Of a stretch of DNA of 64,000 nucleotides, positions 49,525 to 61,031 are shown piece after piece. The stretch is from Gnetum montanum (lineage: Eukaryota; Streptophyta; Gnetopsida; Gnetales; Gnetaceae): contig MNCI01004656.1 of assembly GCA_015680685.1 (NCBI GenBank), forward strand, positions 1,277,459 to 1,341,458. The letters run 5' to 3'. Within the stretch, counting starts at the first letter, position 1, and the number at the start of each line of letters is the position of its first letter. A program made the position numbers and the translations under genes. Below the pieces are notes generated by a model. The model was not told the DNA's origin. It did no database searches and saw only the letters and a list, made by a program, of their open reading frames with translations.

Positions 49525-50560
49525 ATTAGATCTCTATCTTTATGTAGTTTTTGACAATTGTGCAATCTAGAGACAATGTAGTTTAATATTTCTACACATA
49601 TATAGATTTTGTGATTTATGTACGCATTGTGATTTCTCAGAATATCACATTGTAAGTTGTATAATAGTGTAGGGAATCTAGTGAAAATTTTTCAATAAGG
49701 ATTAACTTAGGTATGAGTTCAACCTCCCTAGAAAACTTTTCCCTTAGCATGACAGGTACAATCTTAGTGAAGCTTGTGTAGGGTTCGGGTGGAGGGATCA
49801 CACCCATCAATTTTATATGCATATATTAAATATACTTGAGGAAAGATTCTGGTGTGTGTCAAAAATAGCTGTAACCCAAATTTTATAGGTGCCATTTTTC
49901 CATAGGCATAAAGTTATATGTTTTGATAAAGTCATATATCCATCATGTATTTTTCCCATAGTTATATGCATCAAGTCATTCAATAGTTTTGATAAAGTGG
50001 TAACAACTATATATGCATAAAGTTATTCAATATTTGATAAAATTATGTTTATACCATGTTGAATTTTGTAATTTATCAATTTTATGGATATTTTTATATA
50101 TTTATGCATCATTTCTACATATAAATTATAACGAGTGATCTATCTAATTTTTTATAATTATAGAGTAGCCACAACATCCTTAATTATGAAAAATTATGTA
50201 CTAAGAGCTTTTGGATCACATATGGTAGACAATATTAAAATTGGAATTAATCATATGTAATATGATAAATTTTATCCCACATGAATTTTTATTGTATTTA
50301 ATATGATTAATTAAGATGAATTATTTTTCTTACTTTGCCCATAGGGATTAAGAAAAGGAATATAATTTAATAGTTTCATCTTAAGGACATATGAATATGT
50401 TTGAATTAAAATTTAGCCCATAGGCAATTTTATGTCATTTGATTCAATTTTTCATGATTTACATTGGTAAAAATGTTTTATGGTATTTTAACCTCAAATT
50501 TAGTGACATAAACATGCTTGATTATGTAGTTGTACAACCTATAATCTACTTTAATTTTAA
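49525..50560 (+). other. Leader of the Copia element
   Basis: About 1 kb of AT-rich sequence between the PBS and recognisable gag. No conserved ORF is seen. Confidence 0.5.
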
Positions 50561-50564
50561 ATGT

Positions 50565-51330
50565 GAAATTCTTGAATTAAAGGGTGATAATTATAAGGTG
50601 CGGAAGAAGAGAATTCTTCTTCATTTAGGCTAGATGGACATTGATTATGCTATCCACAAGGATGAACAACTTTCTATTATAGTAATTAGCCATTTGGATG
50701 ATATTGGTAATTATGTAAAATAGGAGCAATCTAATCACCTCTGTGTCATATTCATAAAAACCAAGATCTCGACTAGTATGCTTGGTTCACTAGAATAGTA
50801 TGACAATGTGTGCACTTTGTTAAAGGACATTGATGAATAATTTGAGTCATTAGACAAGGCATTGGCCAATACCTTGATAACAAAGTTCTCATCCATGAAG
50901 CTCACTCAAATTTATGTTGTGCATGAGCACATCATGCAAATGAGGGATATAGTGGCTCAACTGAAAACACTTGAGGTTGAGATGGTAGAATATTTCCTTG
51001 TACACTACATCTTAGACATGCTCCTACCATAGTATGGGCCCTTTAAAGTTTTTTATAACACACATAAGGACAAATGGTCAATCAATGAACTAATGACCAT
51101 GTGTGTGCAAGAATAGGGAAGACTTGCTATGAAAGGAAAAGAGAGTGTTCATCTGGCTACACAAGGAAAGAATAAAAAATAAGCCAAAGGCAAGTGGAAG
51201 GTCAAATTACCTACACAAGCTAATATTAAAAAGGAATCTAGATGTTTTTTTTTTCTTGTAAAAAGAAAGGGCACATAAAGAAGGATTGTTCTAAATATCA
51301 GAAATGGCTTGAAAAGAAAGGTACTTGACT
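50565..51330 (+). pseudogene. Copia gag with zinc knuckle
   Basis: Reads ELKGDNYKVRKKRILLHLG, then LITKFSSMKLTQ, HIMQMRDIVAQLKTLEVEM, INELMTMCVQE and a Lys-rich end. The CCHC knuckle (CFF, CKKKGHIKKDC, about 51243-51292) is split by a frameshift. Stops at several CAG/CGA positions. It would have formed the particle and bound RNA. Confidence 0.75.
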
Positions 51331-51359
51331 CTCACTTATTTGTTTTGAATCTAATATGA

Positions 51360-53221
51360 TTGATGTTGGCCATGACACATGGTGGATTGATTTTGGTTCT
51401 ACAATCCATGTTAACAATTCCTTATAGGGGGTGAAAAACCTAAGGAAGCTTGTGAGAAATGAGTGTTGCATCTATTCAGGCAACACGATGTGCTCATGTG
51501 TGAAGGTAATTAGAACATGCAAATTAGTTTTAAGTAGTAGTGTTGTTTTAGAGTTGGAAAAGACATTTTATATTCATTATTTTTCAAGGAATTTAATTTA
51601 TGTTTCAAGGCGTGTATCATTGGGATTTTCCTTTAATTTTTCAAATACTATATACAGTCTATATTATAGATTTGAACTTATTGGAAGTGGTACATTGATA
51701 GATGGTCTTTTCTAAATTAATTTACAAGATGAAAATTCTTATACTTCTATGCATGTTCATGCTGGCATTAAGAGATGTATTATGAATGATGAATCCTCTA
51801 TGTTGTGGAATCATAGATTAGGACATATCTTTATTGATAGAATAAAGAGATTAGTAAATGATGGAGTACTTAATACTCTAGATTTTACTGATTTTGACAC
51901 TTGTGTGGACTGCATAAAGGGAAAGAAGACCAATATATCAAAGAAAGATGTCAAAAGGAGTTCATACATATTAGAGATCATACATTTAGATATTTGTAAT
52001 CCAGATATGGATGTGTATGGTAAAACATATTTCATTACCTTTATTGATGATTACTCATGATATATGTACCTCTACCTACTTCATAACAAGAGGGAAGCTT
52101 TAGATGCCTTTAAGGTGTTTAAGGCTGAAGTAGAGAAACAATGTAGTAAGCAAATAAAGATAGTGAGATTTGATAGAGGTGGTGAATACTATGGTAGACA
52201 TATTGATGATGGACAAGCACCTAGTCCATTTGCTAAGTTTCTTTAAGATCATGGAATTGTTGCCTAGTACACTATGCTCAATTCTCTAGACTAGAATGGT
52301 ACGGAGTATGCTTAGCAGCTCCAAGCTTCCTAAGTCCTTATGGAATAAAGCTCTCAAGATGGCACTGTATATATTAAATTGAGTTCCAACAAAGGCTATC
52401 TCAAAGATACCATTTGAATTATGGAAATGTTGGAAACCAAGTTTGTGACATATATGTGTTTGGGGATGCTTGTGTGAAGTAACAATCTATAATCCATAAG
52501 AAAAGAAGCTAGACCCAAGGACCATAAATGGGTATTTTGTTGGATATGCTAAACAGTATAAGGGATACCCACCACTTTAAATGATAGAATAATTATTGTG
52601 CACAATACACCTATAGCACAAATGTGTAATGAACAAAAACTAGTCATTAAAGTTCCACAAACTGTTGATCAAGACGTAGTAGATCTAGTTGAACAACAAA
52701 TACTAGAACTTGTTGAAAAAGCTATTGAACATCATGATCCTCAAGAGAATGATGAACCAACATTAAGAAGATCTACTAGTGTAAGGTGATCAATGGTCCC
52801 TAGTGATAATATGGTGTATCTACAGGAGTCTGATTACAACATAGGAGCTGAAAATGATCCTGACATGTTTTCACAAAGCATGAGTTGTAAGAAATCTAGC
52901 TTGTGGTATGATGCCATGAAAGATGAGATGAACTCTATGTCATCTAATGGAGTCTAGGATCTTGTCAAGTTTCTTGATAGTGTAAAAGTCATTGGATGCA
53001 AATGGGTCATCAAGACTAAGAAAGACTCATTAGACAACATTGAAAGATATAAGGCTAGATTTTTTGCTAAAGGCTTCATTCAAAAAGAGGGAATAGATTA
53101 TAAGGAGACATTTTCTATTGTATCTAGGAAGGACTCCCTTTGTATTATCATGACATTGGTTGTCCATTTTGATCTTGAATTATATCAAATGGATGTAAAA
53201 ACAACATTCCTTAATGATGAT
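51360..53221 (+). pseudogene. Copia pol, part 1: protease, GAG-pre-integrase, integrase and RT N-terminus
   Basis: Protease: WWIDFGSTIHVNNS (near 51380; the usual D-S-G is D-F-G). 51431-51715 is the open linker ending in GSGTLIDGLF. The GAG-pre-integrase box MLWNHRLGHIFIDRIKRLV is near 51800. Integrase shows CVDCIKGK, HLDICNPDMD (first Asp, near 51985), FITFIDDYS (near 52030), VRFDRGGEY (second Asp, near 52170) and HGIVAxYTM. The segment that should carry the catalytic Glu reads NGTEYA and is altered. RT begins WYDAMKDEMNSM (near 52905), GCKWVIKTKKDS, KARFFAKGFIQKEGIDYKET and YQMDVKTTFLND (near 53205), where element E interrupts. Confidence 0.85.
53217..53221 (+). repeat. Target-site duplication of element E, left
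   Basis: ATGAT, identical to 61848-61852. Confidence 0.9.
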
Positions 53222-54018
53222 TGATGAGTCATGTTTTGGGCGACCACGATATCGCATATGTGATATTGTAGCCCACCGCCAGTTCTATAAATAAGAGGTA
53301 GCTCTCCCTTGTTTTGCATCTAATTTTAGTTCCTTACCCAAAATCTTGTAGTTTTTCCTTCTTAGAGTTAGAACTATTTTCCAGTGTATGCCCACAATGT
53401 GGTGAATGTAATTCTATGGCATACTTTATTTGAGTGTGACGTACTTGGACACGCACATAACCAGCAATAATGATCGAGATTACTTCATCATTGAAACATT
53501 TACTTAGTTTAATTAATTATTTATTTAATTTTTATTTACTACTTTCTTAGTTAATCTCTCTCACCCTTAAACTCCTGTTAAATGTGGAATGAGTACGACT
53601 TAATGACGAGCATTTAAGTGTGACTACTTGGTAACCTAGTAGTGTACCTAGGCCATGCGCTTGGTAATCCCAGTGGTAGTCGTGCATGAGGTCCAAGTTG
53701 TGTACGGATGATTAAGGAACAGATGCTCATCGCACTTAGGCTAGTTTAGACTCTCTCACCCTCTCTCTCCTAGAATAGTTAATATTACTTTCCATTGCCT
53801 TCAGGAGTAGCATTATATTAGAAACCCATCATACACCTCACTCTGGACTAAACCATACATGACAAAGCTAATAATAGTCTAGGTGGGAAGACAACGAACT
53901 ATGACCTAAGGCTAACAGTCTAGATGCCACAACTAGTGTATGTATAGAGTTCGACCAAATCGCACATGTAACGCTCGTATTCGTATGGTTGAGTTTAGGG
54001 GTACCTCACCACTCATCA
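53222..54018 (+). repeat. 5' LTR of element E
   Basis: Starts TGATGAGTCATG and ends CACTCATCA, 797 bases. Near-palindrome ATATCGCATATGTGATAT at 53249-53266; TATAAATA at 53286-53293. The 3' LTR is 816 bases, longer mainly by an extra palindrome-containing insertion upstream of TATA. Confidence 0.95.
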
Positions 54019-54038
54019 TTGGCGCCATTGCTGGGGAT
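54019..54038 (+). promoter_or_regulatory. Primer binding site of element E
   Basis: TTGGCGCCATTGCTGGGGA directly follows the LTR. It resembles TGGCGCCGTTGCCGGGGA, the tRNA-Asp-type site of Athila-like and other plant gypsy elements, from memory. Confidence 0.75.
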
Positions 54039-54162
54039 GGTGCTAGTTATCTAGATTAGTTATATCATACAAGGTCGCTGTATAGGACTTAACGATATAT
54101 CTCTTAGGAAGAAGAAATAATTATAAAAAGTCACATATAAATTCACACACAATTTCACAACC

Positions 54163-56030
54163 ATGCCTCTCCTATAAGATCGAGATAATGCCACACTTAG
54201 TGAGGAAGTTCATTGGAGAACCAATGAACTATATGACGATGAAGATTGGAGTACACAACCTGAAGTGGGGGTTTCTTATAGACATCAACAAAAGCAACAT
54301 CATCCCAACACACAAAAGCATAACTTACCTGATGACGATGAACCCCTATTGGCCACTACAAGCCTAAAGCAAATATAGGAGGCTGTTCAAATCTCACGTA
54401 GGCATCGTAAAGAGAGCCATCTACCCAAGCTCTATTTATACAACTTTCCTACTTTTTCAAGAGGCTATGACTTAGATCCGCAACAACATTTACTAGCCTT
54501 CTACAATGCCTGTGCATGGAATAACATTGATAATGACTAGAGAAAACTTAAGCTCTTTCCTATGACATTCATTGGCCAAGAAAAAATATGGTATAGATCA
54601 TTAAAACCAAATTCAATATGACGTTGGTCAACAATGGTAGAAGTCTTTAATGAAAAATATCAAACCTACGCAAGAGTGTCAGCCTTGAGGAAACAAATCC
54701 AAGGATGGAAACAAGCACAACATGAACCCTTGGACATGTCCTTAGAAAGATATTATGCACTATTAAACAACTTTCCAAGCCATGGGTTCTCCGAGGAAAG
54801 GCTAATGTATCATATTATTGATGAGCTTAGTGATGCAACAAGAGAGACCTTAGGAATGTATGCCCAAGGTCAACTATATGAACTATGAATCCATTAAGTC
54901 CAAGAGCTTATTAAGTAGGTAGAAAAAGAAGAAGGAGAATTAGCTAGATGGGGGAGTGTTGAAAAACATCAATAGGACCAAAGTATTAACTTAACAAAGG
55001 TTCATGATCATATAAAGGAGAAATCAACCAATCTCAAGGTGAAAGAATCATCCTTGCCAATGCAACAATCACTAGAAGAAGTTGAGGTAAAGATCAATAA
55101 GATGTTGGAATGGATGTATTAAAAGTGTGGAGAATTTATCAACATTATTGGAGATAGAGTTTTGACAACCCAAGAAGTAGGAAAAACATTAGACAATTAG
55201 AAAGAAGGGATAAGGAAAATAAGAGCTCAACTGCCAATCATACATATGAATGCAACATATGCCTGTACAATCACCCCGAGGGCCAATGCCCAATATTGTT
55301 ACATTTACATGAGCATTGGGGAAACATGTTACATCTAGAGTACATATAGAGATACTGTGTTTGACCATAGTGGCAACAATCCCAATCGTGGGGGAGACCA
55401 CCCCTAACCTGGAGGCACCCTTCATATTATCTGAATCCAAATGCTTATCTAGTTCAACATCTTGTTTCTCCAACTAGGCCACGATACTCTATCGCACCAC
55501 ATTACTATTCTCCACAATACTATCAGCCCATGCCCTCAACACAACCACCACCTTATGCACCTTAAACTCCTCCTAATTTTCAGCATTCTCATATTTTTCC
55601 TCATTCCACATTGCCACCAACTATTCCTAAGGTGTCTGCACCACTACCACAACCCACGAATGCTACTTGTGGTACTACTGCCAATAGCAGTGAGAGGCCT
55701 CCTCAACATCAAAAGTGTCCCTTCTTTAAGCATGACCGCAAGCATGGACAACACAAGTGCAAGGCCACTACATCCTTCGACTCAACACAAGTCCAACACT
55801 GTGGTGCACCTTCATCTTCGAACCCAATGCCTCATGTTACTTCATTAGGGCCACCAACTAACACTCTAACAACCATATGGCCCAATGAACATAGTCATGG
55901 AAGGCAACATCCCAATCCTTGCATACCATCTAATGGTCCTAAAAATCATAGTGGGTCAACTCGTTATCCGGGAACTACATCGTATAAATTGCCCCACTAT
56001 GCTTACTATAATAAGGTGTGTGAACCCTAA
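54163..56030 (+). pseudogene. gag of element E
   Basis: The ATG at 54163 opens a charged N-terminus with scattered stops. The Retrotrans_gag core has LYLYNFPTFSRGYDLDPQQH, LFPMTFIGQEKIWYRSL, VEVFNEKYQTYARVSALRK, SHGFSEERLMYHIIDEL and LGMYAQGQLYEL (the frame is open at 54634-54888). A linker follows, then, after a frame shift, a Pro/Ser/Thr/His-rich C-terminus (55611-56030) with NATC and a Cys/His cluster CPFFKHDRKHGQHKC (about 55719-55763). Stops are mostly at CAG, CAA and CGA positions. It forms the particle in related elements and would be recognised by helper Pol. Confidence 0.8.
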
Positions 56031-57540
56031 TGGCGTAAGTATGGCCAAGTTCCAATACTTCCAACATGCAAGGATCCTCATCCTTCATTTATTAATCCTT
56101 GCCATACTCAACCGTTTAGTTATGGGGGATACCCCCCATTCAAATAACAAGCAAGATTAATAACCACTTTTTATTTTTCTTTGATTTTTCAATTTTTTTT
56201 CTAGTTTTTCATTTTTCAACTTTCTTGTTTTATCTTTTTGTCTTTTTATGTTTTTGTATGTAATCTCGTCTATGAATAAAACACTCATGTGGATCGTTGG
56301 TTGAGGTGTGTTCTATGTTGTCGAGTCTCGAGTGACCAATTATGTGGACAGTGAGCCCATTACACCCACTCATCCACTCTACAAATAAGAGGTTATGTTC
56401 ATCAAAGGTACAATGATATTCTTGACATTCATAAAACTTAAAATTAATTTTTTGTTCATTGTACCTGGAATGAAGAAGGATGGACCAAGAGGGAGTGATT
56501 AGGATGTGACATCAAGGGGACTTGCAGATTCTCTTTGGTGATGTCTATGGGAGTTATCATGCAACGTGGTTGTACTAAGATCCTTGTAGATCTAACGAAA
56601 AATGGGAGTAAGAGTAATCAAAAGGACACTCAAAAATAAAATGTTGTTCTAGGGGGTTCCACTAAAAAGACATGCATCGATGCTTGACAGTTGGTGGCTT
56701 CTCTAGATTCAGTAAAGAAACAAAGTGAAAAAAAGGAAGAGAAAGAAGAAAAAAAGAAGAAGAAGAAGAAAAGAAGGAAGTGCCACAAAAAAAGTCACTC
56801 CTCCCTTGAATAAAATGCCAAGTGATCATACGCCTTGTTGTTATGGTACTCTCATAGTTGCTCATCATGGGATGAAACAATGCGATGTCATTGATTAGAG
56901 GAATGGACTTGGTCCTGATCCTGGAATGATGGGTTAATGACACATTAATCATGCTTTTCACGTAGGATTCATTGTGCCTTGGGTTAGTTACCTCATATTC
57001 CAATTTCTACAATCCCTTCTATAGCTCGTCTCATCTCACTTTTCATGTAATTGTAGCTCGTGTCCTATCTAGCATACAATTCTTCCCTCATTCTGGTGAT
57101 ATTCACATGTGTGTATTTTGTGGAATCAGTGCAAATTACATTTAACCCTTCTAGTGCCCATGGACACTTTAAGTGTGGTTACACAAGGGCATTATAGGTT
57201 GGAACCTGCTTTGGGGAGGACCCACTTGTGTAATTTTTTGTAATCTTCACTTATGATATAGCTCACACACACCATTTCTCATCATCAGCTTATTTTTCAT
57301 AACATTCTTTCCTTACTATTATCCCTCTAAATTTCAACATTCCCATGAACCATCACATAACCTTTTTCTTACCAACCAACGTTTTATTGATAAAATCCAC
57401 ACCATCATCATCAATTGTGCCTTTAGAATTAATGGAATTACCCTAGAACTCCTTCATAATAGCCTAATGTCCTCAGCTTACAACGTTGATTTCAAGAAAA
57501 TATTTTAAAAATTCAATATTTTTGTTGTGCCTCAAATCAC
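56031..57540 (+). other. Spacer of element E
   Basis: GTTATGGGGGATACCCCCC (near 56119), a T-rich tract, TCAAGGGGACTTG (near 56512) and GGGGAGGACCCACTTGTGT (near 57213) parallel the B and C spacers in the same order. There is a Lys/Glu-rich purine run near 56725-56775. No conserved ORF. Confidence 0.6.
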
Positions 57541-57549
57541 TAGGGACAT

Positions 57550-57605
57550 GATATCGCATATGCGATGTATCGTACACAATATCGCATCCCTGCAACCTAT
57601 AAATA
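57550..57605 (+). promoter_or_regulatory. Internal promoter-like module upstream of ORF3, element E
   Basis: Perfect palindrome ATCGCATATGCGAT at 57553-57566, another ATATCGCAT at 57579, then TATAAATA at 57598-57605. The E LTR has the same arrangement: ATATCGCATATG palindrome, 37 bases, TATAAATA. Downstream sequence does not match the LTR, so this is not a solo LTR. About 480 bases separate the TATA from the first ATG of ORF3. Confidence 0.55.
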
Positions 57606-58083
57606 GGTTAACCCCCCCGCAACACTTAGCATCATTTTTTTCCATTCACACGGGGGAGTTTTTGAAATTTTTCTCTACAACTTGCGATTGAGCGACCCTT
57701 GATTTTCTCACTCTATCTCGCTCGCTGGTACTATGATTTTAATTCCGTTCGAACCTGCTTGAACCTGGAGTGTTCAACTTAGTTGTTGGGGAGGGACACC
57801 TGCCGAAAAGTGCCTAAATTTTTTGGAATTTATCATCGTCCAAAGGACATCATCTAGGGTAATTAACTATAACACTTAGAATAATTGTGCCTAAAAATCA
57901 TTTAACCCCTAGGCATACCGGGAAATTAAAATTGGAAGCCACCTAAGTCATAGGACTCATTATTACAACCTTTTGGGCAATATCACATGGAGATAAAATA
58001 AGATCATTAATTAAGGCAAGCAGTAAGGTATAACTTAATTTTTTTTAAAAAAACTTACTAACGCTTAGCCCATGTGATTGTAG

Positions 58084-60869
58084 ATGTCCTCGAAACATGG
58101 ACAAAAGGAAGGTCCCACTCAAGGTGGAAGAAAATGATCTTGGAGAGGTGGAAGACAAGATCCTGCTGGAAAACATGCAGAATAGGAGGAATAATCATTT
58201 AGCATCCATGAAAAATATCCTCCTATCATATGGTCCAGGCAGGTAGAAGGAGGAGCTGCTGCAATGCTTGAACAAGGACAATAGCTCACGTTGCCCCAAG
58301 ATTGCGTTCAAGCCATCCATGAAAAATCCACATTCACTACAGTGATTGTGGAATTGAACTTCAAATATTTTACAAAGTTTGCTCTTGAGGCTGTTAGGGA
58401 TCACCTCAAAGGATCCCCATTATGGCCTACCCTCTCTGAAAGCGGTGCCTAGTACCTAGGAGAGACATACCAATTTTTGCACAATAGGGAGCAAGGCACC
58501 ACTATCAATATTTGTGGAGTGACAGTTGACTACTCCATGTAGGCCATTTCAGAAGTGTTATACCTTCCGAATACAGGGCCCAAGGTTGCTCAGTTATCCA
58601 CCCTTTCAGACCCTAATGTGCAAATGGATTAGTTGGAGAAGGCTTATGGTAGAGATAAATCATTTGGTGAGTTGACAATGGAAGAGAGGATTTATTTCAA
58701 AATTGGAACATATAACCTCTTCCCCACAAAGGGCTTGAAAAGAATATCAACATATGTGGCTAGAGGATGTGTAGTGTTGATGGGAAAGGTTAATGCGAAC
58801 CTGCCCCATCTATATTTGACGGAGATCCTGAGGCGGTTTGAAGAATGAAAGATAGGGAAGATGGCATTTCCTTTCTCTTATCTTATCAGAAAGCTTTGCC
58901 GACGTGTTGGTATTCGAGGATACACCAATGATGTCCTCTGAAAAGCCCAAACTGCTTCATATGCTAAATTGCTAAAGGCACCAACTCAAAGAAAAAGCAC
59001 TGGTGGAGAGTTGGGACTAGAACAAGAAGAAGAACATATGGCAGGACCAACTACAACTCAACTTGTAGGACCCAGTCAACCTCCAAGCATGGGTCCCAGC
59101 CAACAACAAGAAGTAGGGCCCAACATAAGCTAGGATCAACAGCTGCCAAAAGACTATAGACCATCAAGGAGCCATCTTAGGGCCATCACTGAGATGGTTA
59201 GTTGGGGAATTTATGATGATGCAAACCTCTTCTGTGTCATCGATGATGTCATTCAGCCTACTATTTCATTGGATCACATAAGGGGGGAAGTATCCATTCA
59301 CATAGGAGGAGGGGAAAGTAAATGGTCAAAACAAATTTTAGGAAACACGACATTTTTTCAGGTATAATTAGAGACTACTGAAGGGGCCAATGTGGTGGTC
59401 ATGCAACACCAAGATGGCATGGGAGCTACATAAGTGGTCATTGACCAAATCAAAGAATCCTTCAACATATCTATTGTGCCACTGGTAGATCTCACAGTAG
59501 CACAGGATGCTCAAACTTTGGCGAAAACCTCAATGACTCCTGCAGAACATGAGGATGTGCTTGATTGATTGCTCCAAATAGGGCAAGTAATGATGTCCCA
59601 TGTGACATCCCTCAGGATGTTACCGAAATTTAGTTAGAATGTATTTCAACAAAGGGGAAGTTGGTCTTAATAGAAGTGAGGGCCAAGCATGTGGAAGAAG
59701 AGGTGAAGAAATTACAAGAGTAGCTTGTAACCCTACAAGCAGCATAGCGGGACCCTCTGCAATTTGTTCCCACAGACTAGCTAGATAACTTTAGAATTGA
59801 GCAACTAACCAAGTTAATCACAGAGAATAAAAAGGTGGCTTATGAAAAAGAGAAGGATGTTTGGGATGCCTCTACAACATAGGCATAGACTCATGTGCAT
59901 ATCAAGGCACTCAAGGCCTTACAAGAAGAAAACAAGTAGCTTGTTGTAGACAACCTTCGGTTGACCACTATAGAAAAGCAAAAGAACGTTCTTGAGGAAC
60001 ACTTTCATTAGTTGGGAGAAGAATTCATCCAGGTCAACTGAGATGTAAGCCATTTAGCTAGAGATAATCGAACCCTCTCGATGGAGGAGGTATGCTCCAT
60101 TTGTCAAAAGTCAGCTATTAAGATAAGCACATGGAAAAATGAGGCTAAATAACATGAAAAATTGAAGGAGTAGTTTTGAGATAAGGTGGGGATGTACAAA
60201 CAGATCCTTGAGAAGGAGATCCATATGGCTAAGGCCCAAATTAATTCTATCAGTGCTCAAAACACTGATTGGCGAGCCATATTGGACACATATGTCTTCG
60301 CCCACCAAGCAGAAGTTAAGAGCCAAGACCTGCAGATTCAGGATTTGACGGAATACATGGAGTTGGCCAATTTGAGGTATGCCAACCTTACCATGTTAAC
60401 AACAAGGCACCTGAGAATAGAGCTTGAGCAGTAGGTAGCAACTACCCACATCAAATACGAAGAAAAATTTGTAGAATGTAAGAAGCTGTTGGAGAAACTG
60501 GAGGTCGCAAATTCTAAACTTGAGGTGGTGAAAGCCAGCTACCAAGGCTAGAAAGGTGTTTCAATGGACATGGCTCGATAGCTAACAAATTTTTAGAAGT
60601 ACAAGGATAAAGCTAGAGCCTATGAGGAGGAATGACAGGTGTTCGTGGCTTGGTATGTCAAAGCCAATGAAATGTTTCTGCAACTACCTTGTTCATGGGA
60701 AGTGCCAACTCTGTCAAACATTGGAACATTAGCATGGATGGCACAAGACCCTCGGATTAAAGAGGAGAAGCTCCAGGCCATACTCCAACATCATCAAGTG
60801 TCAAAACCTAGAGCACAAGACAAGGGGAAAGAACCAATGGAGGAGCCATCGCCACCTGGAACTACATGA
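58084..60869 (+). pseudogene. ORF3 of element E (coiled-coil protein), least decayed copy
   Basis: ATG at 58084; a frame shift follows early. N-terminal domain: FALEAVRDHLKGSPLWP and ETYQFLHNREQGTTINICGV (58375-58525), LTMEERIYFKIGTYNLFP (58670-58725), VARGCVVLMGKVNANLPHLY, FPFSYLIRKLCRRVGIRGY (58868-58924). The GTTINICGVTVDYS..LYLP and FPxxLIxxLC patterns resemble the 'putative plant transposon protein' domain of Athila-type ORFs (from memory). Small domain: GNTTFFQV..ANVVVMQHQD..IKESFNISIVPLVDL (59340-59495). Coiled coil about 59620-60620. C-terminal block: FVAWYVKANEMFLQLPCSWE, IGTLAWMAQDPRIKEEKLQA (60639-60785). Tail EEPSPPGTT, stop 60867-60869. About ten TAGs replace glutamine codons. 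Confidence 0.8.
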
Positions 60870-61004
60870 GTTCCACCCATTTTTGTAGATGTAGAACATT
60901 TGTGTTGTGTCTTATTTTGTTTTCATTTCATACTACAACATAGTCCCATTTTCACCATCCAATAATCCCATACCTATCCACTATGTAATAACTGTAACTT
61001 GAGG

Positions 61005-61031
61005 AAGAGTTTTCATTTAGTCGTGGGGCTA
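61005..61031 (+). promoter_or_regulatory. Polypurine tract block of element E
   Basis: AGAGTTTTCATTTAGTCG, then TGGGGCTA directly before the LTR start TGATGAGTCG. Confidence 0.65.

Noticed and set aside
57538-57720. Solo LTR inside element E
   Set aside because: Only the palindrome and TATA resemble the LTR; no LTR ends, no downstream LTR sequence and no target duplication.
58084-60869. Reading TAG as glutamine (stop codon reassignment)
   Set aside because: This is nuclear plant DNA, the carbonic anhydrase gene uses standard code, and other stops and frameshifts accompany the TAGs; methylation-driven decay explains them.
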